Shown here: positions 13,105 through 25,161 of the stretch, piece by piece | Layout: each line of letters starts with the position of its first letter | Position numbering within the stretch: position 1 is the first letter of the stretch | Origin: Ephemerocybe angulata | Lineage: Eukaryota > Basidiomycota > Agaricomycetes > Agaricales > Psathyrellaceae | Direction: 5' to 3' | DNA length: 64,000 nt | Assembly (NCBI GenBank): GCA_013368325.1 | Contig: JAACJK010000167.1 | Location: 673,501-737,500, forward strand | The notes under the pieces: model-generated | Database searches by the model: none | What the model was told of the DNA's origin: nothing | Seen by the model: only the letters and a program-made list of their open reading frames with translations | Translations under genes and position numbers: made by a program

Positions 13105-15789
13105 CACCTCAGTCACCCGGACCGGGGACCTCCTTAGGTACCCAAGACCAGACAGTCCACCCACCTAAGAAGGGGGTCCCTGGTGGTTCTGTCCAAGGCT
13201 GGATTTTTTCCACTGGGCTGGTTTTGGTCCATTGGTGTGTCCGTTTGTCCAATTGATATGACCATTTGTCCAGGTGTCTGGGGTCTTTGTTAATGGATTT
13301 TTTTCCAGGGTTGGAATTTTGTCCAATCAGCTGGACTTTTTCCATTTGATCTAGTATGGACTTGACCAGCATTGGACTTTTCCAATCATGATTGTGGACC
13401 AGTCCACCAACCTGTTTTGCATAGATTGGACAAGTCCATTATATTTTGGACTAGTCCACTGCTGTCATTTGATGAATTGGACTAGTCTATTATTGTATGG
13501 TCTAGTCCACCGCTGTTATTTGATAAATTGGTCTAGTCCACTGCTGATGGCATCAGTCTAATGACATTGATGGTACCTGTACCTATGATGTCATGATCTA
13601 CATTGATGGACCCTGTGCCTGTATCATTATGACATCATTGATGGTACCTGTGCCTGATTTGCATGACATCATTGATGGTACCTGTACCTGTGATGTCATG
13701 ATCTACATGATGTCACTTTGATTAATGACTGTCATGATGTCATGCAAATCATGATGTCATGCTCATTTAGATAAGAGGTGTGCTGAACAGATTCCCTCAT
13801 ATCTCACTCAGTTCCTGTCTGATAAGAATGGTTTTGATGTCATTGGAAAGTGTGAAGTAAGGAGAGTACAGTGGGGTATGTTGTGCGCTCTTCATGTGGG
13901 GCTATAGCTTGTGAAATCATGAAAATGCCATTTAAGATGTATATTAGGGTGAGCTTTGGTCAAGATAGCTGAATATCTCACCCATTTCTTAATCAATTTA
14001 AATAAAATGTGTATCAATAGAAAGCTCCGGCAACCTAGAGTAAATCTATGACTACGTCACCCCTTAAAACCCTTTGTACAAACCTGAATGTGGCATGCAA
14101 CCTGAGACTCAATGTCTAGTAAGATTACACTTCTCCAGACACTATTTCATGAATATAAAGCCTTACAAGTATACACCAGACCACTAGTAATGTCCAATGA
14201 GGTAACCTATAGTGTCACAGCTCTGCAGTGCATCTATCCTTGGAGAAACATGACTTTATGCAAACCAGCTTTAAAATGGCACAATTGTCTCAATTGCTAT
14301 TTATGGTAAGCAGGTAGAGGTACAAGGACACTGTGAAAGTATACCCTCAAATAGTAGGTTTCTATTCCAAAAGACTGCAAGCAAATCCAAGCAGTAGAAG
14401 ATGATCTACAAGAAGAACTAGCTCTAAGTGCATCCTTGAATCTTTAGTTGCACACTTGTACATCTTCAGACCATAGTTAAGGCTAAGACTAGACATATCT
14501 CCATGCTCACTGGATGGTTTTGGCTACTTTCTTTTGCATTCTCAACTAGGTGTTTGTCCCTTTCCTATCCAAGTATGTATATTGCTAGAACTATCAGAAA
14601 AGGGTCCAAAAATAGTGATTTGTAGCACAGGAACCAAGCTTGGGCAATTACACCATTACATCACCAATCATCTATGGATAGCAAAACTTGGTGCTGGATT
14701 GGCTACATGATATGTCTAAAGGCATACTGGGTATAGATGTTTACCATCTACCCTTGCTTTAGGTCTTCAGTGACACTAACCCTAATGCTTCTCACAATTG
14801 GCACCTTTGGAGTATTGAATGGTAAGATAATGTGGAGTGGGGATGCCACATATACCACTGTATACCCCTTAAGCTAAGGTTTAAAATGATACTAGATTCA
14901 TCCTTATCAGAGGAGAACTGAGTGAAATATGAATGAATCAGTCCCACATTCTCCTTATCTAAATGAGCTTCCTGTTGGTGTAATGACATTTCCATCATTT
15001 TCAAGGTATATATATTATGAGAATAGGATGCACTACATAGGCCACTCTACTCTTCTCATTTTACACTTTCCAATGATACTAAAACCATCCCTATCAGACA
15101 GGAACTGAGTGAGATATGAGGGAATCTGTTCAGCACACCTCTTATATAAATGAGCATGACATCATGATTTGCATGACATCATGACAGTCATTAATCAAAG
15201 TGACATCATGTAGATCATGACATCACAGGTACAGGTACCATCAATGATGTCATGCAAATCAGGCACAGGTACCATCAATGACGTCATAATGATACAGGCA
15301 CAGGGTCCATCAATGTAGATCATGACATCATAGGTACAGGTACCATCAATGTCATTAGACTGATGCCATCAGCAGTGGACTAGACCAATTTATCAAATAA
15401 CAGCGGTGGACTAGACCATACAATAATGGACTAGTCCAATTCATCAAATGACAGCAGTGGACTAGTCCAAAATATAATGGACTTGTCCAATCTATGCAAA
15501 AAGGTTAGTGGACTAGTCCACAATCATGATTGGAAAAGTCCAATGCTGGTCAAGTCCATACTAGATCAAATGGAAAAAGTCCAGCTGATTGGACAAAATT
15601 CCAACACTGGAAAAAAATCCATTAACAAAGACCCCAGACACCTGGACAAACGGACACACCAATGGACCAAAACCAGCCCAGTGGAAAAAATCCAGCCTTG
15701 GACAGAACCACCAGGGACCCCCTTCTTAGGTGGGTGGACTGTCTGGTCTTGGGTACCTAAGGAGGTCCCCGGTCCGGGTGACTGAGGTG
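13105..15789. mobile_element. Foldback TIR element, copy 2, with 7-bp TSD
   Basis: Same element as 4148-6831, one base longer in an A-run. It is flanked by a 7-bp direct repeat TCGTCGT (13098-13104 and 15790-15796), consistent with a target-site duplication and showing that this copy marks the original insertion. Near 13195 its left arm matches its right arm perfectly, whereas copy 1 has a point change there. The 7-bp repeat lies in a TCG-rich context, so its length carries some uncertainty. Confidence 0.9.
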
Positions 15790-15796
15790 TCGTCGT

Positions 15797-17148
15797 TGGC
15801 TAGGACTGGGGGCGGGTTGGAGGCAAGCAGGACTAAGGAAGTCATGATTGTATGATTGTGGGTGTCAGTTGCTGGAATACCTCCAGCGTTCGCAACGCTG
15901 CATGCCGGCCGTCGTTGGCGCCGAACCCACAGCGCCCCACCTTGAGTGAACATCCTGGCGTCAGTGCTCCGACAGCCCCGCCTCACTTACCCAATGAACA
16001 CCCTCACCAACCCAACAGACCCTCCTGTTAACCACTCCAAACATCCGACACCTTCAAGTCGACTTCAATTCCCTCTCCCTCGTACCTTCCTTCCTCCAAT
16101 GACATCAGGTGTCTTGTTTTGGCTGAGTTTGCGGTGGTGGTTGTCCGATGGATCAGGGCCGTGCGCGAACGGTTTCGGCAGGGCTTGGAGAACGTCGGGT
16201 CACGGTCAATGGTGTTCGAGGTAAGTGCGCGAGATTTATATGCCAGAGCCGTGTGCTGATGGTGTCGGTAGGCGTGTTGAGTGTTTCAGAAGATGCGGGA
16301 GAGCGCACGAGTCGGTGCGTGGTACATTCTCCATCATCGTTGTTGCCGCGTTCGATGGGGTACAGCTGCTGGTCAGTGGTGCATGCCGCATGCGCCATTG
16401 TCGTCGCACCTGGAATAACGTGCCATTCTTCGTGCAAAACACGCCGGGCGCGCTAATTAATCCGATAATCTGGCAAACAGACGCGCGCCTTCATCTACGG
16501 CTATCTCCGAGCTATGTTTATTCTCCGCTTCGGCACTCTGAACGGCCAGCCACATGGCATCGAATGCGACCATGTGGAGGTCGGCACATGTCGTTTCAGT
16601 AATTTCTGAAAACCCGCTGGTGAAAGCCTGCTGAGAATTGAGTGTCACTACTACAGGAGGCCTAGGTCAAGGGTAAGTATGCTGATCAATTGAACTTTGC
16701 GGTGCATGATGTCAGAAGTTCCGCATTGTACATAAGAATTTTTGGCTGACCGGAACTTGGGCCGGAAAACTGGTGTCAGGCTGAACTTTTGGCATCGGTG
16801 CAACATACATATATATTAGATTGAAAATGAGCATTTTGACACAATTCACATGCAAAATATTAGACTAATAATATATCTAGTTGCTTGACATAAATCCTGC
16901 TATGGCTGCTGGCCTGTGAACTTGTAATTGGTCTGAAACTTGGTGAATAAAACATTAGCTCCGTATTTGAACCCTTGGCTCTTGGGTCCTTGGAAAGGCA
17001 CATGATTTGAAAGCCATGATTCCTTATACCCAGTTCTTTATGAGGGCGCTGTAGAAAGTCCCCGAGTCTATAGATATCCTCGGAACTACCCACATCCCTC
17101 AACTTTGGTTGTGACACCCACCAATACCATGTTTCTCCACCCGCCTCA
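15797..17148. other. Unassigned single-copy DNA
   Basis: This is sequence to the right of the duplication. Frames of 60-125 codons occur on both strands at 15946-16602 but overlap in several phases and show no domain. The region 16800-17100 is AT-rich. I see no gene or element I can support. Confidence 0.5.
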
Positions 17149-17300
17149 CTCAATGTTCACCACCCACGAACATCAAGTTACACTGCTCACCTCACTCAAC
17201 AATGTTCACCACCCACGAACATCAAGTTACTCTGCTCACCTCACTCAACAATGTTCACCACCCACGAACATCAAGTTACTCTGCTCACCTCGCTCAACAA
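17149..17300. repeat. 49-bp tandem repeat, about three copies
   Basis: A 49-bp unit beginning TGTTCACCACCCACGAACAT repeats three times with one or two changes per unit. Since 49 is not a multiple of three, each unit is read in a different frame, so the open frame across it (17105-17344) is an artefact. Confidence 0.9.
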
Positions 17301-17339
17301 TCTTCACAGCCACCACAGCTGTTAGTTCCTCACATGGAG

Positions 17340-18582
17340 TTTGAGCCCAAATAAGCAACCTTGGATAAAATTTGAGCCCAAAAACCTGTGCGCAAAGTGC
17401 CTTGGGATATTGCATAGCATTCGAGCCCAGTTAGCTAAAGGCTAGGCAACTTAAGTATGTCTGTGACCATGCATAGCCCAAATACCCGACAGCTAATAGA
17501 ATTTGAGCATAAATACCTGCATGGTAGACAAGGCCTGCAACCAGGAATGGGATTCGAGCGCAAATACCTGAGAGCTAGGCAAGTTAGACAAGGCCTGTGA
17601 GGATGCATGGAATTCAAGCAGAAATAGCTCCGCAAGGATACATGGAATTTGAGCCTAAATATTTGAGAGCATGAAGTGCACCTGCACCCAAGCTTAGAAT
17701 GGCATTTGGACAAGAAGATCGGAAAGAAGCTTGGTTTGAAAGAAGAGTGGGAAGAAGACTTCCTTGGAAAAAGAGTGGGAAGAAGCTTGGCTGGGAAGGG
17801 GAATGAGAAGAAGTCTTCCTTGGAAGGAGAGTGGGAAGAAGCCTGGCTTGGAAGAGGAATGGGAAAAGATCTAGCTTAGAAGAGCCACAGGAAGAAGCCC
17901 AGCTTGGAAGAAGAGTGGGAAGAGGAATGGGAAGAAGCCCAGCTTGGAAGAAAAGTGGGAAGAGGAATGGGAAGGGGAAGCTGGAAGAGGAATGGGAAGG
18001 GGAAGCTGGAAGAGGACATCAGGGAAAGGGGAAGCTGGAAGAGGACATCGGGGAAAGGGGAAGTAGCCTTGGAAATAGGCTTGTAGAGTTGAAGGGCCAT
18101 ACAAGAGGTAAAATCGGGGAAGGGGAAAATTCTGGAAGAATACCGGGAAGAGGGAAGGCTCTGAGAGCAGAGTAAATGATCTACAACTTTAACTGCAATA
18201 CTTTTTTGCATAGTTTCTATCTTGTGTTTTGCACTGCAGCATGTAAATAATTATCTCTACTGTTATTAGCAATCTTAAAAAGCAAATTATATTCCTTTCT
18301 TTTGGCCGTGGATGCGCAGGAGTATTGGGGAGGATATTTACATGTTTTGAAAAAAGAACACCTTTAAAAGCTACCATAGGATGAGCTATGGTGGTTCTAA
18401 CATCACCATGAGAGAGAGGAAACACAGGAGGAGCACCAGAAAAAAAAAAAAAAAAAATAGGACCCCAGACACCCTGTGACTGTGACATCAATGATGGGAA
18501 GAACAAGGTGGAAGAAGGGGAAGGTGGAAGGGGAAACATGGAATGGGAAATGGGCCTGGAAGTGGAACAGGAATATGGGAGT
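17340..18582. mobile_element. E2: remnant arm of an older TIR element (left piece)
   Basis: 17340-17690 holds degenerate copies of a unit containing TTGAGCCCAAATACCTG. 17690-18165 is a purine-rich array (GGAAGAAG-type units). 18310-18582 matches the right arm of the 19-kb element (compare 37676-37970), including the oligo-A run, GACCCC-GACACCC and the GGTGGAAG block. The homology breaks off at 18582 inside the arm and resumes at 38097, so E2 was split by later insertions. Its left terminus is not recognisable in the window. The last ten bases, ATATGGGAGT (18573-18582), are one half of the TSD of the inserted AGCC-rich element. Confidence 0.75.
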
Positions 18583-19061
18583 AGTGTTGTTTTGGCCTTG
18601 GCTTGGCCTGAAGCCGCCGGCTTTGGCTTGGCTTTGGTTGGCTTTGGCTTCCCAAAATGCCAGGCCAGGCCGGCGTGTTGCTTTGACCTTTGGCTTTGGC
18701 CTGGCTTTGGCTTTTGGTACACCAAATCAATACAAACTAATCGTAATGATTTTAGAAATTTCAATACAAATATTTGTAGTCTCCAAGACCAGATCATGAC
18801 ATGTAAGACAAAATGATACATACCATGCATGTGAGTTGAACTGTTGACCTTTTGGGTATGTAAATGCACTGTTTCCGATAGACTAAACCGAGTTTTTATT
18901 TTTTGAGAATAATTTGTATGACAATGTTGGCTTTGGCCTGGGGTTTTGCCAGGCCAGGCCAAAAGCCAACCCAAAGCCGGCCTCATCTACATGTTGGCTT
19001 GGCTTTGGCTTGGCCTAGACACCCTGGCTTTGGCCTGGCTCTGGCTTTCAGGCCAAAGCCC
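18583..19061. mobile_element. AGCC-rich small element, left part (10-bp TSD)
   Basis: This stretch is made of TTGGCTTTGGCCTGGC-type repeats on both strands. It starts AGTGTTGTT at 18583, and its other end (CAACAACACT) lies at 38087-38096 beyond the 19-kb insertion. Joined, it was about 489 bp with imperfect TIRs (AGTGTTGTT..GGC). It is flanked by the 10-bp direct repeat ATATGGGAGT (18573-18582 and 38097-38106). A 9-10-bp TSD is typical of Mutator-like (MULE) elements, so a nonautonomous MULE is my best guess. It has no coding capacity. Confidence 0.75.
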
Positions 19062-19297
19062 CACCTTAGTCACATGGGAATAAGTGCCTCTTAGGCTTTC
19101 GAATATAGCCTTCCGGCAAGCCTTGGAGGCGGGCACTTCCCAGGAAGGATTTCCTGTTCCATATCCATCCTTCCACTTCCATATTCCCGTTCCCCTTCCA
19201 GGCCCATTCCTCATTCCCCTTTTCCCCTTCCACCTTCCTGTCCTTCCATCTTGTTCTTCCCATCATCGATGTCACAGTCACGGGGTGTCCGGGGTCC

Positions 19298-19335
<38 letters not shown>

Positions 19336-19639
19336 GTTTACGCCTGCCTTACCTATCAGCAGGTGCTGTTGAACTTATCGTAGGTCAGTGTACAGTAGCT
19401 CGTGTAGACCCCTGGCTTTGAAAGATTATAAACAGTCTTACCAATACTCCTGCGCATTGGCAGTTGTGAGAAAGGGATGTATACTACCTTGGTAATGTTG
19501 CGGATGAGCACTTACATGCTATGATCTCAAACCTGAACTCAAACCTGAAGAAGGAAAGTAAGCGGTGTGCAAAAGTGGTATTGCGCGAAGGTCAGAGTGC
19601 AAGCCATAGGTCATTGAGTAGACAAGCATATTTCTAGGT

Positions 19640-19975
19640 ACACTTCCCTCTTCCAGCTTCCTTTTCCCTCCTGTTTCCTTCCAGCTTCCCCTTCCCAGTG
19701 TCCTTCCATGAAAGACTTTATCCCCCTCTTCTTCCAAGCCAAGTTTGTTCAATCTCCTTCCAAGGAAGTCCTCTTCCCAGTTTTCTTCCCGATCTCCTTC
19801 CAAGGAGGTCTCCTTCCCAGTCTTCTTCCAAGAGAATCTTCTTCCAGCTCTTCTTCCAAGGGAATCTTCTTCCAGCTCTTCTTTCAAGAGAACCTTCTTC
19901 CAGGCCTTCTTCCAAGGGAACCTTCTTCCAGGTCTTCTTCCAAGCCAGGCTCCTTCCACCTCTTCTTCCAAGCCA
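19640..19975. repeat. CTTCC-rich array in left arm
   Basis: Short imperfect units of the type TTCTTCCAAG-GGAA-CCTTCTTCCAG repeat throughout. The reverse complement occurs in the right arm (37125-37512) and a related array in E2 (17690-18165). All reading frames through it are open simply because the repeat lacks stops, so the open frames here are artefacts. Confidence 0.9.
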
Positions 19976-19979
19976 GAAT

Positions 19980-20232
19980 CAGGTACTATGCGAGGCTGCG
20001 GGGTGAGTGTGGTCATGCAAAGAAGATAAAGTACCTCCAGGACTATACGCCAGGTACTATGCGAGGCCGCGGAGTGAGTGTGGCCACGGAGAAGAAGATA
20101 AAGTACCTTCAGGACTCAACGACAGGCACTATGCGAGGCCGCAGGGTGAGTGTGGCCATGCGGAAGAAGATAAAGTACCTTCAGGACCGATCAACACATA
20201 TTATGCGAGGGCCAAGTCCAAGATAAAGTACC
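19980..20232. repeat. 72-bp subterminal repeats, left arm (about 3-4 copies)
   Basis: Units contain ACTATGCGAGGCCGC, GAGTGTGGCCA and AAGATAAAGTACCT, about 72 bp apart. The inverted counterparts in the right arm are more numerous (36361-37095). Subterminal repeats of this kind are often transposase-binding sites in large DNA transposons; that role is inferred here. Confidence 0.85.
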
Positions 20233-20280
20233 TTCAGTGTGGATGGACATACACCAATTGGACATACACCAAGTTGCCTG

Positions 20281-21136
20281 GTATGATGCGCACTGCTATA
20301 GACGATTTGCAAATGCAGAACCAAGCTGCTGTGACCCATATTATCTTCTACCGTGACGGGGTGTCTGAAGGAGAATACGACCAAGTGAAGAGCATTGAAA
20401 TTGCTGGACATACACCAAGTCGCCTGGTATGATGCGCACTGCTATAGACGATTTGCAAATGCAGAACCAAGCTGCTGTGACCCATATTATCTTCTACCGT
20501 GACGGGGTGTCTGAAGGAGAATACGACCAAGTGAAGAGCATTGAAATTGCTGGACATACACCAAGTCGCCTGGTATGATGCGCACTGCTATAGACGATTT
20601 GCAAATGCAGAACCAAGCTGCTGTGACCCATATTATCTTCTACCGTGACGGGGTGTCTGAAGGAGAATACGACCAAGTGAAGAGCATTGAAATTGCTGGA
20701 CATACACCAAGTCGCCTGGTATGATGCGCACTGCTATAGACGATTTGCAAATGCAGAACCAAGCTGCTGTGACCCATATTATCTTCTACCGTGACGGGGT
20801 GTCTGAAGGAGAATACGACCAAGTGAAGAGCATTGAAATTGCTGGACATACACCAAGTCGCCTGGTATGATGCGCACTGCTATAGACGATTTGCAAATGC
20901 AGAACCAAGCTGCTGTGACCCATATTATCTTCTACCGTGACGGGGTGTCTGAAGGAGAATACGACCAAGTGAAGAGCATTGAAATTGCTGGACATACACC
21001 AAGTCGCCTGGTATGATGCGCACTGCTATAGACGATTTGCAAATGCAGAACCAAGCTGCTGTGACCCATATTATCTTCTACCGTGACGGGGTGTCTGAAG
21101 GAGAATACGACCAAGTGAAGAGCATTGAAATTGCTG
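20281..21136. repeat. 146-bp tandem repeat, left arm (about 6 copies)
   Basis: The block starting GTATGATGCGCACTGC recurs at 20281, 20427, 20573, 20719, 20865 and 21011, exactly 146 bp apart and apparently identical. The identical 69-codon minus-strand frames seen every 146 bp are products of the repeat. The right arm has only three copies. Confidence 0.95.
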
Positions 21137-21659
21137 GACATACACTAAGTCGCCTTCATTAAAGGACTCAAGAGAAGCCAAAGCTTTTTCCAATCCCCTC
21201 AATAGACTTTTTATTACAAGATGTGCCAAGGTAATCAGACCGTACAACCCGGTGGACTTAGCTATTATTTCGCTCGCGAGCCAGTGGCTATACGCTCGCG
21301 CGGGAACCATCATTCTTAGTCAGCTTACCTTTTTTGGCCACCTCCCCTTCCCCTCCTCCTCTCCAGGGACCCCTCGACTTCACTAAGCAATTATGAGTGC
21401 TTTAAATAGATCCAATACACCATTTAATACCCTAGGTAAGTTTATTTAGATCTCCAAAGGCCATCTGAGCTCACAGAGCCCAAAGACGGTGGACTTGGCT
21501 ATTTTTTCGCCGCGAGCCAGTGGCTGTACGCTCGCGCGGGAACCATCATTCTTAGTAAGCTTACCTTTTTTGTCATCCACAGCCGCACGGGCAGTCTACC
21601 CAGTGAACATATCCTATATTCCAACCAGAGTAAAATATAACAGCTCCAAAAAGTACAGC

Positions 21660-24600
21660 TTAACCCGACCGACGCCTTTTTCTACGCGACTCTCTAACAG
21701 ATTCCTCACTTTCCCACCCCATGTCATCAGCGGAACCAACAGCACTGCCCCCATCCTCCCCCGGGTCCTCCTCACCTAATGACTGTATAGCCTCCAACGC
21801 TAGTATAACCCGATCGTCGGCCTCGAGCATTGAGTCGTCACTCCCCAGAGAGCTTTCTTCTGAATCAGAATTCGTCGGCGTGCAAAGGCCTGCACGAGGG
21901 ATAAGGGGAGGATCTATGATATCTATGCCCCACGGCTTGTTGAACGCCTCCCGCGAAACAAATTTAACCTCGTTTCTAAGAGAGGCTATCAGCGCCGATA
22001 GCTGAATCGCTCTATGCTTGATTTGGAAGCCAATGCTTTCGTCCGCTTGGAAAGGTCAATTAATATAACAACACGGTCTTTCACAGGTAACACGGTCTAC
22101 GCACCACAAGTCTCCGCAGCCCGGGCTAAAGTCGCCGACTCTCGCGAAGCCCAGTTCTGCAGGTTCAAACACTCTTTCTCGAGCCTCCTAGTCTCCTCCT
22201 TGCATCGCTCCATTTCCAGCCATGAACGAATCCCCACTCGCACATCTTCATTACCCAGCCAGAGAGGAACACCATCGTGCTCTACATCATTCAGCCCTGT
22301 GTCATCCCATATCGGACCGTCAACGTCCAGAGTGTAAAGCTCGTCTTGAGGAATTTGTCGAGGGATGAGCGCACCAGGAGGGGCCTTGCCGGTCCGAATG
22401 AGTTTCTCGAGGTCCGCACACATGTCATTGTACCTTTTTGCGAGGCTCGCGATGTTTCCCTGGTGACGCCCGACTTGCACCTTTATGTGGGCGTGAAGAT
22501 TGTTCTCTACCAAGCAAAGTTAGCAAAGGATAGAAACGCTTTAAGACCACCACATACCGTTTGCCGAGACATGCTGGAACGCGCGATCCACCCGTTCCAA
22601 TTCGAACTTCCGCCCCTGTAGCTTCGCTCGCAATCGCTCCTTGATAGCGAGTGTCTTCAACCGCAGCTCCATGTATTTATCCTTCACGAGGGCCCGCAAA
22701 TCTTCTTGGTCCCGGAGCCCAAGCGCCTTCCGCTTCGAATCGATTTGAGAATCCGTCGCCTCCTTCTGGGTACCGAGCTGCTGGCGTGTTTCGAGGAGCT
22801 CGTCGAGGTGGTCAGTCGACTGAGGCCGCGCAATCTTCTTGTCCACCTTCTGAATGTCCTTCGCGAGGTTGCTGCTGTATTCCATAAGACCCAGAATCGT
22901 CTTGATGCTCTTCTTTGCTAATCCGTTAGTGGCCATCGTAAGCGGGCGAGTTTGGCACGACACCTGGAGTTCCCACTCGCGTTTCAGCTCGTCCTGGCTG
23001 AATTCCAGATCGCCGAGCACCTCAATTGCTGCCCTTCGCTTCTCCTTCGCCTTTTCTGACTTCCGGTGAAGCCAAGTCCCCAGGTGGCTTAAAGATTGCT
23101 CTCTGAGAAAAGCGACCTGGATGTCAAGGTTGAATATGCGTTGATGGTACTTCAAAATGAGTTAGTAGTTGCAGTATCGAAATGCGTGAAGCCCCGTACC
23201 CCAGAAACGCGCAAAGTCGGAATGAGGAAGTCGATGGCGCTCCAAAAGCGCTCACAGCCTTCACCATCCGAGAGCCCGAACCCCTTCCGCTTCCGAGGGT
23301 GGTAGACCAGCTGGCATGGCCATTGGTGCCCGTACGCGTGAAAGATAGAGACCGCCCAGGATATCCTTGGTACCAGATCGGGCATAAGTCCCCACTTCCG
23401 ACAACTCCGTTCTAGCTGGCATCCAATATCGTATAGAATCCCGACCTTCGTCGACTTTGGGAGGTACTCGAATAGCTTCTTGATAAGCGCGATAGCGAAG
23501 TATTGACGCTCCCCGGCGGTTGTCATATTCGCTATCCAGAGAACTCGATCGTGACGGCAAAGGAGGGCCATCAGGCCGGTGTCTGCGAAGAACTTGGTGC
23601 TGGCTTTCGTCCGTTTCTCGTCCGCAGCGGTGAAGGAATCGAGGCAGGCATCCAGGACGGACTTCGGGACCTTCATCCCCCTCTCGACTTTGTCATTCCC
23701 AGCCGTGGCCGACTGATCTGCTCGACTAGGCCTCACGGACTCGACTTCCTCTTTCGTCACACGGATCTCCCTTTGAGAAAGGAACGCGGTGCGCGAATGT
23801 CGAAGGGGAGGGTCCGAACCGGTGCCGCGGACTGGGGTGCGCCTCTTCTGGGTGAAACATGCGTCGAGACAGACTACAACATCCGGCCTGAAGAAGGGTT
23901 AGAAGACAAACCAGGAAAGAAAAACAGGAGAACGCACTCGGAATCATCTCGCCCACCTCGCCCATCCTCACTACCCTCCTCCCCCTCCCCCTCCGCCACC
24001 TCTCCCCCAAAGCAGCACGGGCAACAACGCGCCAGATATTCCATCCCGTCCTCTTCAACATCCAGCCACTCCCCAGTTGCTTCATCCTCATCCTCGTCCT
24101 CTTCGATTGCATCCTTCCCTTGCGTCCCTAGCTTGATGATGGCCTTCGTAATTGAGATGTCTGTCTCGACCTGAAGGTACGTGTACCACTTCAAAGCCGC
24201 CGTGAACTTCCGCCTAATCACGTCCTTCCCGTTTATGGTGTAACCCCTTCCCTTCAAGAACGCTTCTAATGACAGTGTCCATGCGGTTTTGTTTGGAGGC
24301 GAGCGAAGGTGGAGCAGCCGGACGAAGTCGAGCATCTGGATGTCGAAGGCATACGTAGGGCGCACAGGAGCCGATCCCAGGTAGCCCATCCGGAGTAGTA
24401 GAATACACGGCTTGCATGAACAGATGAGAGTTGAAGAAAGCCCTGAAATTGAGGGTCAGTATGTAGTCTTACGAAAAGCAACTCGTTCAATACATACCTT
24501 CCCAAGACACCAGAATAACCGTTAACTTCCGGACTGTTGGCATACACTCGCATGTTTGAGCCTCGCGAGAGACGTTGCGGAGGTTGTCCGAAGTCCGTAG

Positions 24601-24948
24601 TAGTTGCGTATATATCGGTATGAGGGAAGGGATGATCTCCCCTGTCCACCGTAGCCACTGAGCGCGGCGAGGATCTTGTCGAAGGCGAGGAGGGCTCGGA
24701 GGATGTTGTAGAGATGCAATACGCGTAGGGGATTGTAAATTCGTAGGTCTTGAAGGCGAAGAACCGCCCTGCTGAATGAAAGGCCCCGATGGAGTGCGCA
24801 CGTCCACAGGCGGAAAGATAGAGATCCGCGCTGTACCGTACGGTTTCCGAAGGGGTGAGCTTGAGGCTTCGGACAATCGGGGTCGCGCTCCGGTGTCGGG
24901 TCTTGCTTTCTTGCGGCGTATGCTAGACGGTAACCGGAACATAGTCAA
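21660..24948 (-). CDS. KDZ transposase with CxC1 cysteine cluster (1007 aa, 6 exons)
   Basis: Predicted transposase of the surrounding element. Exons on the minus strand are 24948-24498, 24442-23938, 23887-23200, 23149-22558, 22506-22105 and 22045-21660. All five introns (50-59 nt) are GT/AG, and the total is 3024 nt. Residues about 1-130 are basic and low complexity. The CxC1-type cluster is C133-x-C135 then C158-x-C160-x2-C163, followed by an acidic stretch and CCPCC (290-294). The KDZ catalytic core follows: VVCLDACFTQKR (D327), FADTGLMALLCRHD (about 419-433), LYDIGCQLERSC (470-481), FHAYGHQWPC (501-510) and GEGCERFW (527-534). This order is characteristic of the KDZ family with an RNase H-like fold; which acidic residues are catalytic is inferred. 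The C-terminus (550-1007) is largely helical and charged, as is usual. No stop or frameshift is seen. The next minus-strand gene ends 213 bp upstream. Confidence 0.93.
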
Positions 24949-25161
24949 AGCAATAACAGAGAAACACTTGAGAAAAACGACTCAAGATTCAGCGCGCCTA
25001 CCGTCGACTCAAAAATGCAGGCCTGATGACAAAGCACGCCAAAAATAGAAATTTCGACGGACTACCAACTACAAGTGCGCAATAAACGACAGATATAAAC
25101 TCTATGAATGAATCAACAAACATTCGGTCATAGGGAGAGATGGAGGGGCCGTACCGACGCG

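Larger units (their letters stand above)
1..15789. repeat. 8957-bp tandem segmental duplication (two copies)
   Basis: Bases 1-6831 recur almost identically at 8958-15789, offset 8957. I found only three differences: C/T near 341/9298, G/A near 4237/13195, and one extra A in an A-run near 15615. Unit order is A (1-4147), foldback element (4148-6831), B (6832-8957), A' (8958-13104), foldback element (13105-15789), then unique DNA. Homology stops exactly at the right end of the foldback element. The left boundary lies outside the window. The high identity implies either a very recent event or an assembly effect. Confidence 0.97.
19062..21565. repeat. Left TIR arm of the KDZ transposon
   Basis: Order from the tip: a 19-bp terminus, a 240-bp pyrimidine-rich unique part almost identical to the right arm, a run of 34 T (19301-19334), unique sequence to 19640, a CTTCC-rich array (19640-19975), 72-bp repeats, 146-bp repeats, then a 320-bp inner block. 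The inner block contains two copies of a motif around CGCGAGCCAGTGGCT and ATCATTCTTAGT (21270-21330 and 21505-21570). Homology with the right arm ends near 21565. Confidence 0.9.

Noticed and set aside
1..15789. Treating the 9-kb duplication as certainly an assembly artefact
   Set aside because: At least three differences between copies and a distinct right flank argue for two real copies, though read depth is needed to be sure.
17676..18175. Lys/Glu-rich proteins in the purine array
   Set aside because: Purine-rich repeats are open in several frames at once; the same happens in both arms of the KDZ element.
20281..21136. CRISPR-like array
   Set aside because: The units are head-to-tail 146-bp repeats with no variable spacers, in a fungal transposon arm.
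20181..21141. Six identical 69-codon minus-strand frames as a gene family
   Set aside because: They are spaced exactly 146 bp, the repeat period, and exist only because the repeat has one open frame.
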